From Elusimicrobiota bacterium (lineage in GTDB: Bacteria > Elusimicrobiota > Elusimicrobia > 2-02-FULL-39-32): a stretch of DNA of 5,756 nucleotides. Made by a program: the position numbers and the translations under genes. How positions within the stretch are numbered: the stretch's first letter is position 1; every line of letters starts with the position of its first letter. Below are positions 1 to 5,621 of this stretch, in pieces. The stretch is from the NCBI GenBank assembly GCA_016193115.1, contig JACPSV010000216.1, forward strand, positions 1-5,756. The letters are read 5' to 3'. A model generated the notes under the pieces. It saw only the letters and a list, made by a program, of their open reading frames with translations. It was not told the origin of the DNA and did no database searches.

Positions 1-1356
1 CAACAGCCGATGCACAGTTTTACGATCAATCCTGGCCTCTTCCAATGCCCGCGAGATGTTGCCGCGATGTTTCGCCAAGAGCATCTGAAAATAGCTCTTA
101 TAAAAACTTTCCAACACTTTCGTTCTCACTTCCTTGAAAGAACCGTTGTAGGCGGAGTCCCCAATCTCGGGTCCGGATCCGGAACGGAAATTCTCAGGCA
201 GATCTTCCACTTGGATCTGGTCGGTATTGGCCAGGGAAACGGCGCGTTCCATGACGTTTTCCAGCTCCCTTACGTTTCCGGGCCAGGGATAGGACTTGAG
301 TTTCTCTAACGCCGACCGGGAAATGCCCCGGATCGGCAAATGGTTGGAACGGCTGAAACTTTGCAGAAAGTGCAGAGTCAAAAGCTCTACATCGCCAGTC
401 CTTTCCCGCAAAGGAGGCAGTTCAATGGAGATCACATCCAGACGATAGTAGAGATCTTCCCGAAACCGCTTTTCCGTCACGGCTTTTTTAAGATCGCGGT
501 TCGTGGCCGCAATCAAACGAAAATCGGAGTTAATCAGGCGGTTCGATCCCAACCTTCGAAACTGTTTCTCCTGCAAGACGCGCAAGAGTTTGGCCTGCAG
601 GGAAACCGGCATCTCTCCGATCTCATCCAAAAATATCGTGCCGCCGTCGGCAAACTCAAATAGTCCGGGACGCGAATTTTGAGCGTCCGTAAACGCTCCT
701 TTCTCGTGGCCAAAGAGTTCCGATTCCAGAAGATTTTCCGGGAGGCTGGCGCAATCCACGGGCACGAACCGTCCCCCCGACTGAGCCCTTTTGGAGTTGC
801 GGTGAATCGCTCTGGCCACCAACTCTTTGCCGGTGCCGGACTCTCCCTGAATCAAAACGTTCGCTTCCACGGGAGCGATCTTGCGCACGGTTTCCAAGAC
901 TTTCTTCAAGGGAAGGCTGGCGCCCACTAATTTGTCAAACCCAAAGGCCAGACCCAGCTCCTGTTTAAGACGGAGATTTTCTTCTTCCAGTCTCCTTTCC
1001 CGAAAACATTTTTCCACGGCCGTCAAAAGTTGTTCCTTGGATATAGGTTTCGCGATGTAGTCGGAAGCTCCGTCCTTGATGGCGGAAACCGCCGTCTCCC
1101 ATGTGGCAAAAGCGGTGAAAAGAATGATGGGAACCTTGGAATCCAGAGACCGGATTTCGCGCAGGACATCCAATCCATCTTTCCCCGGCATCCTCAAATC
1201 CGTCAGAACCAGGTCCGGCCGGTCCGAGGCAAAAATATCCATCGCCGAAAGAGAACTCGGACACGTTTGGCAGCGGTACCCGGAAAATTCCAGGATCCTG
1301 CGGCAATTTTCCAAAATCTCCGGCTCATCGTCAATCACGAGAATTTTTTCTTTCAT
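1..1356 (-). CDS. NtrC-family sigma-54-dependent response regulator (3' end beyond window)
   Basis: This is a transcriptional activator that, once phosphorylated, remodels sigma-54 RNA polymerase by ATP hydrolysis. It reads 452 residues without a stop to the window edge. Residues 1-120 are a receiver domain with acidic pair D9/D10, phospho-acceptor D53, T81 and K103. Residues about 140-380 are the AAA+ domain: Walker A GESGTGKE at 171-178, sigma-contact loop GAFTDA at 220-225, Walker B IFLDEIG at 241-247, and the FREDLYYRL arginine-finger region near 298-306. The end, about 407-452, is a Fis-type helix-turn-helix (GNISRALEEARIDRKTVHRL). Typical family length is 450-480, so only a few residues are probably missing. 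The ATG overlaps the kinase stop in an ATGA, and an AAAGGA Shine-Dalgarno lies 5 nt upstream. The loop is odd: GAFTDA replaces the usual GAFTGA. The family is certain; the target genes are inferred. Confidence 0.97.
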   Translation of the reverse strand, partial: MKEKILVIDDEPEILENCRRILEFSGYRCQTCPSSLSAMDIFASDRPDLVLTDLRMPGKDGLDVLREIRSLDSKVPIILFTAFATWETAVSAIKDGASDYIAKPISKEQLLTAVEKCFRERRLEEENLRLKQELGLAFGFDKLVGASLPLKKVLETVRKIAPVEANVLIQGESGTGKELVARAIHRNSKRAQSGGRFVPVDCASLPENLLESELFGHEKGAFTDAQNSRPGLFEFADGGTIFLDEIGEMPVSLQAKLLRVLQEKQFRRLGSNRLINSDFRLIAATNRDLKKAVTEKRFREDLYYRLDVISIELPPLRERTGDVELLTLHFLQSFSRSNHLPIRGISRSALEKLKSYPWPGNVRELENVMERAVSLANTDQIQVEDLPENFRSGSGPEIGDSAYNGSFKEVRTKVLESFYKSYFQMLLAKHRGNISRALEEARIDRKTVHRLL

Positions 1357-2288
1357 GAGGTTCCTTTCATGGGCGGCAATAAGATCGTAAACGTGGTTCC
1401 CTGCCCGAGAGAACTCTGGACGGAAATCGTCCCGCCATGATCCTGAACGATCCCGTAGGAAACAGACAGTCCCAAACCGGTGCCGCTTTCTTTGGTGGTA
1501 TAGAAAGGATCGAATATCTTGCGGCTATTTTCCGGAGAGATTCCCACGCCGGTATCTTTCACCTTCAGGAAGAATCTTTCCCTGGAACCGCTCATCAAAC
1601 CCGTTTCCATTTCAATCCGGCCGCCTTTGGGGATGGCGTCCCGCGCGTTCGTCAAAAGATTCAAAACGACTTGCACCAGCTGGTTGTGGTGACCCCAGAG
1701 CGTTAGAGACCGGGGAAAAAGGTTCAGGACGATTTCCACACCGGACTTTTTGAGCTGCGTTTCGATCAGGGAAACGGACTCTTTGACGATTTCGTTCAAG
1801 TCCGATTTCCCTTTCTCGGCCGGATTTCTTTTGGAAAAAAGCAGAAGTCCGCGGGTAATTTGGCTGATCCTGTCCGCCTGCCTTTTGATGACTCGCAAGT
1901 CCTCCTGATCCTGAACGGAAAGTCTGACAGGCTCCAAAAGCATGGTTTCTACCCGGCCGGATATAATGGAAGCGGGGGTGTTCACCTCATGCGCGACCCC
2001 GCCGGCCAGTTGGCCGACCGTCGCCAGTTTTTCCGACTGGATGATCTGCTGTTCCAGATCCGCTCCGCAGTTGGCGCACTGGACGCGGCTCTTAATCATA
2101 AAATACACCGTGCAGATCGCAAAGAAAATAGAAATCAAAATTCCGCCTACCAACGTGTAGAACTTGCTGGACTGCGAGACAAGATTGCTCAACGATTCTA
2201 GATCAATGACCCACCAAACCCAGAGCAACATGCTCAAAGGCGTGCCCACTCCCATCAAACCCAAATAGAGCAGATATTTATTTTTCAT
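1353..2288 (-). CDS. Membrane-bound sensor histidine kinase, NtrB/HydH-like
   Basis: This is the sensor partner of the downstream response regulator; it autophosphorylates on histidine and passes the phosphate on. The protein has 311 residues. Two membrane helices (about 6-29 and 45-66) are joined by a loop of only some 15 residues, so there is no sizeable extracytoplasmic sensor domain. Directly after the second helix is a CANC motif (C71, C74). The HisKA helix carries phospho-acceptor H100 in GGVAHEVNTP. The ATPase domain shows the N box (NLLTNARDA, about 210-218), G1 DTGVGI at 245-250, F box IFDPFYTTK at 258-266 and G2 GTGLGLS at 269-275. It is short for a sensor kinase, with no PAS or HAMP domain visible. 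Its start lies 11 nt inside the upstream sigma-54-like gene, and its stop shares ATGA with the regulator start, so the three genes look translationally coupled. The ligand is unknown; the cysteine pair suggests redox or metal input, which is inference. Confidence 0.96.
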   Translation of the reverse strand: MKNKYLLYLGLMGVGTPLSMLLWVWWVIDLESLSNLVSQSSKFYTLVGGILISIFFAICTVYFMIKSRVQCANCGADLEQQIIQSEKLATVGQLAGGVAHEVNTPASIISGRVETMLLEPVRLSVQDQEDLRVIKRQADRISQITRGLLLFSKRNPAEKGKSDLNEIVKESVSLIETQLKKSGVEIVLNLFPRSLTLWGHHNQLVQVVLNLLTNARDAIPKGGRIEMETGLMSGSRERFFLKVKDTGVGISPENSRKIFDPFYTTKESGTGLGLSVSYGIVQDHGGTISVQSSLGQGTTFTILLPPMKGTS

Positions 2289-3363
2289 GGATCGTTCTTC
2301 GGTACAGGTTAATCGTCCTTCGGGAAACTTTGATGCGATGTTTGCGAAACATCAAATCACGCAAAAAACTGTCTTTAACTTTCTTGTTCCCTTGGACGGA
2401 GAGATCTTCCAACATGTTTTTCAGCAAAACGCAGGCCACTTCTCTCCTGTTCCAAAATAGATCTTTCAACGCCTTCTCTTCTCCCCAAGGGAGAAAGATG
2501 GACTTGGAGGCGATCGACCGGCAAACCGTGGATGCCGCCACCCCGATCCGCCGCGACAACTCCCTTTGAGTCATCGGCACAACGCGGGCAAACTCCCGGC
2601 TGCTTAAATAATGTTCTTGAGACTGCACGAACTCGCTCAATATCTTTTGCAGAGTGTCTTGCCTTAAATTGATCCACTCCATTTTTTTCAGAATCTCCCC
2701 GAGTTTTTTTTTCTCCTCCGAAATCATTCCTTTTTTCAGCGCCTCTATCCTCTCGCGGTTCAGAACGTATCGGCCGCGGGCGAGATGGGGAGAAAGGTAA
2801 GCGATATTCAGCCCTCCGGGCTCGTCCTTTTCTATTCTAGCGACCGTAAAACAATGGAGGTAGTGAGCGGGAATGGAACTGGGATGAAAAAACTCGGAAT
2901 GGAGTGAAATTTCCAGAACCAGCGACCGTATCTTCCGCACCTCTTCAATCCCTATCCCGCATGCCTGCGCCAGAAATTCTTCGGATCGGGGTTCCTCCTC
3001 ATACAAAAAATAGGTCTCGAAATTCTCGCGGCCTATTTTTCGGATCAGGTCCACGAGACCCTTGTGTTGAGCCAGGAGAGTCTCCACGTCCACGGTTCCC
3101 CCTCCGACCCGATTTTCCTCCTTCACTTCATAGAAACTGGAGCTCAAACCGGAATGGGGAAACCGCTTTCTGAAGATAGCCCGCGGACCGCCGTCGTGTG
3201 GATAGACCAACTTGCGGAAAATAGGGTCTCCCTCCAAATCCGCCACGAACCGGGCAAATTCGGGTTCGGACAAATTCAAAACGCGGGTAAACCGGACTCT
3301 GGCCAGTATCTGCCCTCTCAGGCTGGGCTTGACACCGGTCCTAAGGTTGACCTGAACCGCCAT
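2278..3363 (-). CDS. Divergent, short sigma-54 (RpoN-family) factor
   Basis: This is a 361-residue protein related to RNA polymerase sigma-54, shorter than the usual 430-500. The C-terminal DNA-binding part is clear. Residues 233-293 match sigma-54 region III, with RQDTLQKILSEFVQSQEHYL leading into a helix-turn-helix (MTQRELSRRIGVAASTVCRS, 264-283). Residues 347-356, SRRTINLYRR, correspond to the RpoN box (consensus ARRTVAKYRE). The middle part (about 92-155) resembles a degenerate core-binding domain, with EEFLAQACGIGIEEVRKI as its best piece. Residues 15-52 align loosely with region I (LNLSEPEFARFVADLEGDP) but lack its glutamine-rich character. The ATG at 3363 is preceded by AGGAGG at 9 nt; an in-frame TTG at 3366 is the alternative. 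The gene overlaps the kinase start by 11 nt. It is probably an alternative sigma-54 serving the adjacent activator; it could instead be a non-sigma DNA-binding derivative. I leave the symbol blank because of the divergence. Confidence 0.87.
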   Translation of the reverse strand: MAVQVNLRTGVKPSLRGQILARVRFTRVLNLSEPEFARFVADLEGDPIFRKLVYPHDGGPRAIFRKRFPHSGLSSSFYEVKEENRVGGGTVDVETLLAQHKGLVDLIRKIGRENFETYFLYEEEPRSEEFLAQACGIGIEEVRKIRSLVLEISLHSEFFHPSSIPAHYLHCFTVARIEKDEPGGLNIAYLSPHLARGRYVLNRERIEALKKGMISEEKKKLGEILKKMEWINLRQDTLQKILSEFVQSQEHYLSSREFARVVPMTQRELSRRIGVAASTVCRSIASKSIFLPWGEEKALKDLFWNRREVACVLLKNMLEDLSVQGNKKVKDSFLRDLMFRKHRIKVSRRTINLYRRTIHEK

Positions 3364-3372
3364 CAATGGGTT

Positions 3373-3378
3373 CCTCCT
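3373..3378 (-). promoter_or_regulatory. Strong Shine-Dalgarno of the sigma-54-like gene
   Basis: AGGAGG on the minus strand lies 9 nt before the ATG at 3363 and 6 nt before the TTG at 3366. It is the strongest ribosome-binding site in the window. It supports independent translation of the sigma-54-like gene after the MITE-like element, rather than coupling to the radical SAM gene. Confidence 0.75.
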
Positions 3379-3409
3379 GAAAGTAAGATACTAAATTATT
3401 GAGTGTTGC

Positions 3410-3460
3410 AAAAGTAAAGAAAACTCCGCTCATGCTGAGCTTGTCGAAGCATGAGCGGAG
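3410..3460 (-). terminator. Hairpin plus T-rich tract, likely intrinsic terminator
   Basis: On the minus strand a perfect 13 bp stem (3448-3460 pairing with 3424-3436, 11 nt loop) is followed at once by a T-rich run (TTTTCTTTACTTTT, 3423 to 3410). This is the form of a Rho-independent terminator for transcripts leaving the AhbD-like gene. It lies inside the MITE-like element. If active, the sigma-54-like, kinase and regulator genes need their own promoter downstream of about 3410 or depend on readthrough; I found no convincing promoter there. Confidence 0.6.
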
Positions 3461-3501
3461 CACCGTCGCTAATTCTCGTCCTTCGACAAGCTCAGGACGA
3501 G
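3424..3501. repeat. Two inverted hairpin repeats with common CTGAGCTTGTCGAAG core
   Basis: Copy 1 (3424-3460) has core CTGAGCTTGTCGAAG at 3435-3449. Copy 2 (3475-3501) carries the exact reverse complement at 3481-3495. Both fold as stem-loops with the same 11 nt loop, but beyond the core the stem sequences differ completely while staying perfectly paired (13 bp and 8 bp). This CTTCGACAAGCTCAG core is familiar to me as a dispersed repeat in many environmental bacterial genomes. Confidence 0.85.
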
Positions 3502-3537
3502 CGGTATCTATTGCATTACTTATGCAACATTCAATAG

Positions 3538-4599
3538 TTAGAGAGGGGAAAGGGTGGGGACGTAGGAACAGTACGGTTCTTCGGCTAGCTCGCTGCCATG
3601 CTGGTAATAGGCTCTGGCCCGGCAACCGCCGCAAACGGTTTTGAACTGGCAGTGACCGCATTTTCCGGCGAGAAGTTCTTCATTTCGCAAACGTTGAAAG
3701 AGTGTTGAATCTTTCCAGATTTCCGAAAATGGTTTTTCTTTCACGTTTCCGGCGCTCAAAGGCAGATAACCGCAGGGAAAAACATCGCCCTTATGAGAAA
3801 TAAAACAGATGTCTATCCCTGCCAGACAACCCAACCTTTTCTGCCCATTCGCGGATTGGGTCTCCTTCATCTCAGCGGCAATCCTATAGAAGTGGGGAGC
3901 GCAAATTGCGCGTAGTTCCATACTTTTTTCTTCCTGCTGCTTCACGTAAATCCACCGCAGCCATTCCTCCACTTCTCCCGAAGAGAGCATCTGAGAGTCG
4001 GCGATCTGCACTCCGCATCCCACCGGAACCAGCAGGAAAAAATAGAGCGCCGCCGCGCCCAGACTGCGGCCCAACTCCACCATCAGAGGCACTTCCTGAA
4101 CGTTCATTTTCGTTAAGGTAAAATTGATCTGGACTTTAAGGCCGGCATTTTTCAAATGGAAAAAACCCTTTAAGGCTCTCTCAAAATTGCCGTGCCCTCT
4201 GAAAGTGTCGTGCGTGCCGGCCGTCACCCCGTCCAGAGAGATGGAAGCGTAATAGATTCCGCTCTCGCGAATCTCTTTGGCTTTTTGAGAGGTAACCAAA
4301 GTCCCGTTGGTAGAGAGAGCCACGGGCAGTTTTTTTGAACTCGCATAGGCCGCGATTTGCAAGATATCTTTTCGGTACAGAGGTTCGCCGCCCGAAAGGA
4401 TGAGGACGGGTTTCCCACCGGCGGCAAGATCATCAATCAGAGCAAAGGATTGTTGCGTCGTGATCTCCTCAGGGCTGACCTGATTCAAAAGGTCTATCCT
4501 GCGACAGTGGAGACAACGCAGGTTACAGGCGGCAGTCGTCTCCCAATAGACCCGCCGGACAGGCGAAGGAACGCTAGACTTGAACATGATAGTGTTCAT
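3538..4599 (-). CDS. ahbD: Radical SAM/SPASM enzyme, AhbD-like heme b synthase
   Basis: AhbD enzymes of the siroheme-dependent pathway oxidatively decarboxylate two propionates of Fe-coproporphyrin III to vinyl groups, giving heme b. Numbered from the ATG at 4599 (353 residues), the radical SAM cluster motif CNLRCLHC has C25, C29 and C32; GGEP is at 70-73 and SISLDG at 120-125. AhbD-like signatures follow: HDTFRG, QINFTLTK, FFLLVPVG and CAPHFYRI (233-240). The SPASM part has cysteines at 258, 265, 276, 314, 317, 323, 326 and 344, in GCLAG, CFISHKGDVFPCGYLPL and CGGCRARAYY contexts. The start is uncertain: TTG 4623, ATG 4599 and ATG 4587 are all in frame, none with a good Shine-Dalgarno, and all overlap the hemerythrin gene, so coupled translation is likely. 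No other heme-synthesis gene is nearby, so a repurposed paralogue acting on another substrate is possible. The radical SAM/SPASM call is near certain; AhbD specificity is about 0.65. Confidence 0.85.
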   Translation of the reverse strand: MNTIMFKSSVPSPVRRVYWETTAACNLRCLHCRRIDLLNQVSPEEITTQQSFALIDDLAAGGKPVLILSGGEPLYRKDILQIAAYASSKKLPVALSTNGTLVTSQKAKEIRESGIYYASISLDGVTAGTHDTFRGHGNFERALKGFFHLKNAGLKVQINFTLTKMNVQEVPLMVELGRSLGAAALYFFLLVPVGCGVQIADSQMLSSGEVEEWLRWIYVKQQEEKSMELRAICAPHFYRIAAEMKETQSANGQKRLGCLAGIDICFISHKGDVFPCGYLPLSAGNVKEKPFSEIWKDSTLFQRLRNEELLAGKCGHCQFKTVCGGCRARAYYQHGSELAEEPYCSYVPTLSPL

Positions 4600-5038
4600 A
4601 ATATTTTTGGGCTTTTTCTCCAAGATCGGCGATCATTTTCTCGCCCAAAAGTTTGCTCACCTTCGGGAAGAAAACCTGTTCCTCTTCCCGGATATGAGAT
4701 TCTGTATAAGCGAAGAGATCAAAATAAGCCTGCTGCACGAATCCCCTTCGGGAATTAATCGCTTCCCAGAGTTGTCCAATCAAATCCCAGATCTTGTGGT
4801 GCTCGTCCGTTAGTCTCTGCAACAAATCGTTTTTCTCTTTATTTTCCCGCAGGCGCTCGATCGGAGAGATCAGAAACTTTTCTTCCAACGCTTCATGCAG
4901 CTCGAAATGACGGATATATTCCTTGACTTTATCTTTCACGAGCATGTTCTTGGTGATCGAACGACCCATCTCCAGACGCATCTGCGCCAGCCTCTCGTGA
5001 TCCCGAACCAAAAAGTCAATAACGTTCGTCACGGTCAT
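4574..5038 (-). CDS. Hemerythrin HHE-domain protein
   Basis: This is a 154-residue four-helix-bundle protein of the hemerythrin HHE cation-binding family, which uses a non-heme di-iron centre to bind or sense O2 or NO, or to handle iron. Candidate ligands follow the family pattern: H14 (RDHERL), H48 and E52 (LHEALEEKF), H80/H81 (DEHHKIW), and H115 and E119 (SHIREEEQVFFP). No signal peptide is present, so it should be cytoplasmic. I chose the ATG at 5038 because it overlaps the TusA-like stop as ATGA; the upstream in-frame start at 5068 would intrude 34 nt into that gene and adds ten non-conserved residues. AAGGA lies immediately before the ATG, too close to be a normal Shine-Dalgarno, which fits translational coupling. 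The 3' end overlaps the radical SAM gene. The precise role (oxygen or NO sensing, iron storage, repair) cannot be read from the sequence. Confidence 0.92.
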   Translation of the reverse strand: MTVTNVIDFLVRDHERLAQMRLEMGRSITKNMLVKDKVKEYIRHFELHEALEEKFLISPIERLRENKEKNDLLQRLTDEHHKIWDLIGQLWEAINSRRGFVQQAYFDLFAYTESHIREEEQVFFPKVSKLLGEKMIADLGEKAQKYYEHYHVQV

Positions 5039-5295
5039 TCCTTTTGCACCCAGATACGATAATCCCAAAACGTAGGTTCCGGATTGAACAGTTTTTCCAC
5101 CAGAACAACCTTGTGACCGGCATTTTGGACTCCTTCCTTAACCGACTGAAAAGGTTCGCCGCTTTCTACCAGTATTTCCAGAATTTTTCCCGCCTCTATG
5201 GATCTCAAAGCGATCAGGGCTTTCTCACGGTTATAAGGACAAGAAAGCCAGCGGATATCCAAACTCAAAGAAGGGCCTGTACCATCTTTTGCCAT
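5035..5295 (-). CDS. TusA/SirA-family sulfur-carrier-like protein
   Basis: This 86-residue protein has the TusA fold pattern: LDIRWLSCP (12-20) followed by a helix, an EAGKILEILVES strand (34-45), and NAGHKVVLVEK (58-68). TusA proteins carry persulfide sulfur on the conserved cysteine, here C19, for tRNA thiolation, molybdenum-cofactor or sulfur-oxidation pathways. The usual CPxP motif is altered: C19-P20-Y21-N22 lacks the second proline. It also has a longer tail (NPEPTFWDYRIWVQKE), so it may be a specialised member. It is the first gene of the set and its stop overlaps the hemerythrin start as ATGA. The ATG at 5295 lies only about 6 nt after the transcription start predicted from the sigma-54 promoter, with no Shine-Dalgarno; TTG codons at 5268 or 5262 are weaker alternatives. 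Confidence 0.82.
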   Translation of the reverse strand: MAKDGTGPSLSLDIRWLSCPYNREKALIALRSIEAGKILEILVESGEPFQSVKEGVQNAGHKVVLVEKLFNPEPTFWDYRIWVQKE

Positions 5296-5312
5296 AGGTC
5301 ATTGTAGTTAGG

Positions 5313-5327
5313 GCAACAAATGTGCCA
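5313..5327 (-). promoter_or_regulatory. Sigma-54 (-24/-12) promoter of the tusA-like operon
   Basis: The minus strand reads TGGCACATTTGTTGC. This is an exact match to the sigma-54 core TGGCAC-N5-TTGC, with GG and GC 10 nt apart as required. Taking the final C (5313) as -12, transcription would start near 5301-5302, just upstream of the ATG at 5295. It is the only such site I found, and it points into the TusA-HHE-AhbD genes, with a sigma-54-like factor and a sigma-54 activator encoded downstream. Confidence 0.85.
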
Positions 5328-5440
5328 CCGAAACGCTTCTCGGTAGGAAGGGTGTGTGGAATTTTTGGGTGTCTAGACTGGTTCTGGGACAGACGGGTCA
5401 CAAACGAAGGATGAAGGGGAATTAAGTATGGCATCCCCTG

Positions 5441-5621
5441 TAGTCGTTTAGCCGAAAGATGTCATTCTGAGTCCCGACGCAGTCGGGACGAAGAATCTAC
5501 TTCCTTCAAAAGCAGTAGATTCTGACCGAGCTTTCAGCGAGGGAATGCCGCTTCATTATGAAGTTATAAAGAAAGCGGCTTCGGCTTCGCCTCAGAATGA
5601 CAGCCTTACGCTAAACGGTTA
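5441..5621. repeat. Inverted-repeat element with TGTCATTCTGAG arms
   Basis: The arms 5441-5471 and 5591-5621 are inverted repeats matching at 25 of 31 positions. The inner 12 bp is perfect (TGTCATTCTGAG at 5460-5471, CTCAGAATGACA at 5591-5602). Both outer ends begin with TA. A further pair, GAATTAAG at 5419-5426 and CTTAATTC at 5640-5647, may extend the structure. No transposase is inside. TGTCATTCTGAG arms are familiar to me from dispersed repeats in environmental bacterial genomes. It may be a MITE-like or REP-like element; which one cannot be decided from one copy. Confidence 0.65.
5471..5523. repeat. Two tandem hairpins inside the inverted-repeat element
   Basis: The first hairpin is a perfect 8 bp stem GTCCCGAC/GTCGGGAC with a 3 nt loop (5471-5489). 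The second is a perfect 10 bp stem AGAATCTACT/AGTAGATTCT with a 12 nt loop (5492-5523). A weaker 7 bp pairing, GCCGCTT/AAGCGGC, spans 5547-5579. Neither strong hairpin is followed by a clear T-run, so I do not call a terminator. Confidence 0.65.

Larger units (their letters stand above)
3397..3536. mobile_element. MITE-like 140 bp element with terminal inverted repeats
   Basis: The ends 3397-3417 and 3516-3536 are inverted repeats matching at 19 of 21 positions (left end after the TA: TTGAGTGTTGCAAAAGTAA). Each end begins with TA, consistent with a TA target duplication as made by Tc1/mariner/IS630-type transposases. There is no transposase inside, so it would be non-autonomous. The interior holds two hairpins sharing one loop sequence. 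It sits 1 nt beyond the stop codon of the radical SAM gene and about 33 nt before the sigma-54-like start, separating the two gene sets. The family assignment is inference; the repeat structure is visible directly. Confidence 0.75.

Noticed and set aside
1030..1440. Plus-strand open frames opposite the regulator and kinase genes
   Set aside because: They are shadows of well-supported minus-strand genes and show no family motifs.
3364..3411. Sigma-70-type promoter for the sigma-54-like gene (TTGCAA with TATCTT)
   Set aside because: The spacing (15 nt) and the -10 match are poor; I could not support it over chance in this A+T-rich stretch.
3424..3501. CRISPR-like repeats
   Set aside because: There are only two units, in inverted orientation, with no regular spacers; they are hairpin repeats.
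3399..3661. Open frames on both strands across the MITE-like element
   Set aside because: The peptides (for example LSLSKHERS, ARPELVEG) are the usual spurious translations of the CTTCGACAAGCTCAG repeat.
4600..4623. TTG start of the radical SAM gene at 4623
   Set aside because: A rare start codon without a Shine-Dalgarno and with a longer overlap; ATG 4599 is preferred, though not proven.
5036..5068. Upstream start of the hemerythrin gene at 5068
   Set aside because: It would add ten non-conserved residues and overlap the TusA-like gene by 34 nt; the ATG at 5038 gives a clean ATGA overlap.
5231..5434. Minus-strand open frame of 67 codons over the sigma-54 promoter
   Set aside because: It overlaps the TusA-like gene in another frame, runs through the promoter and resembles no family.
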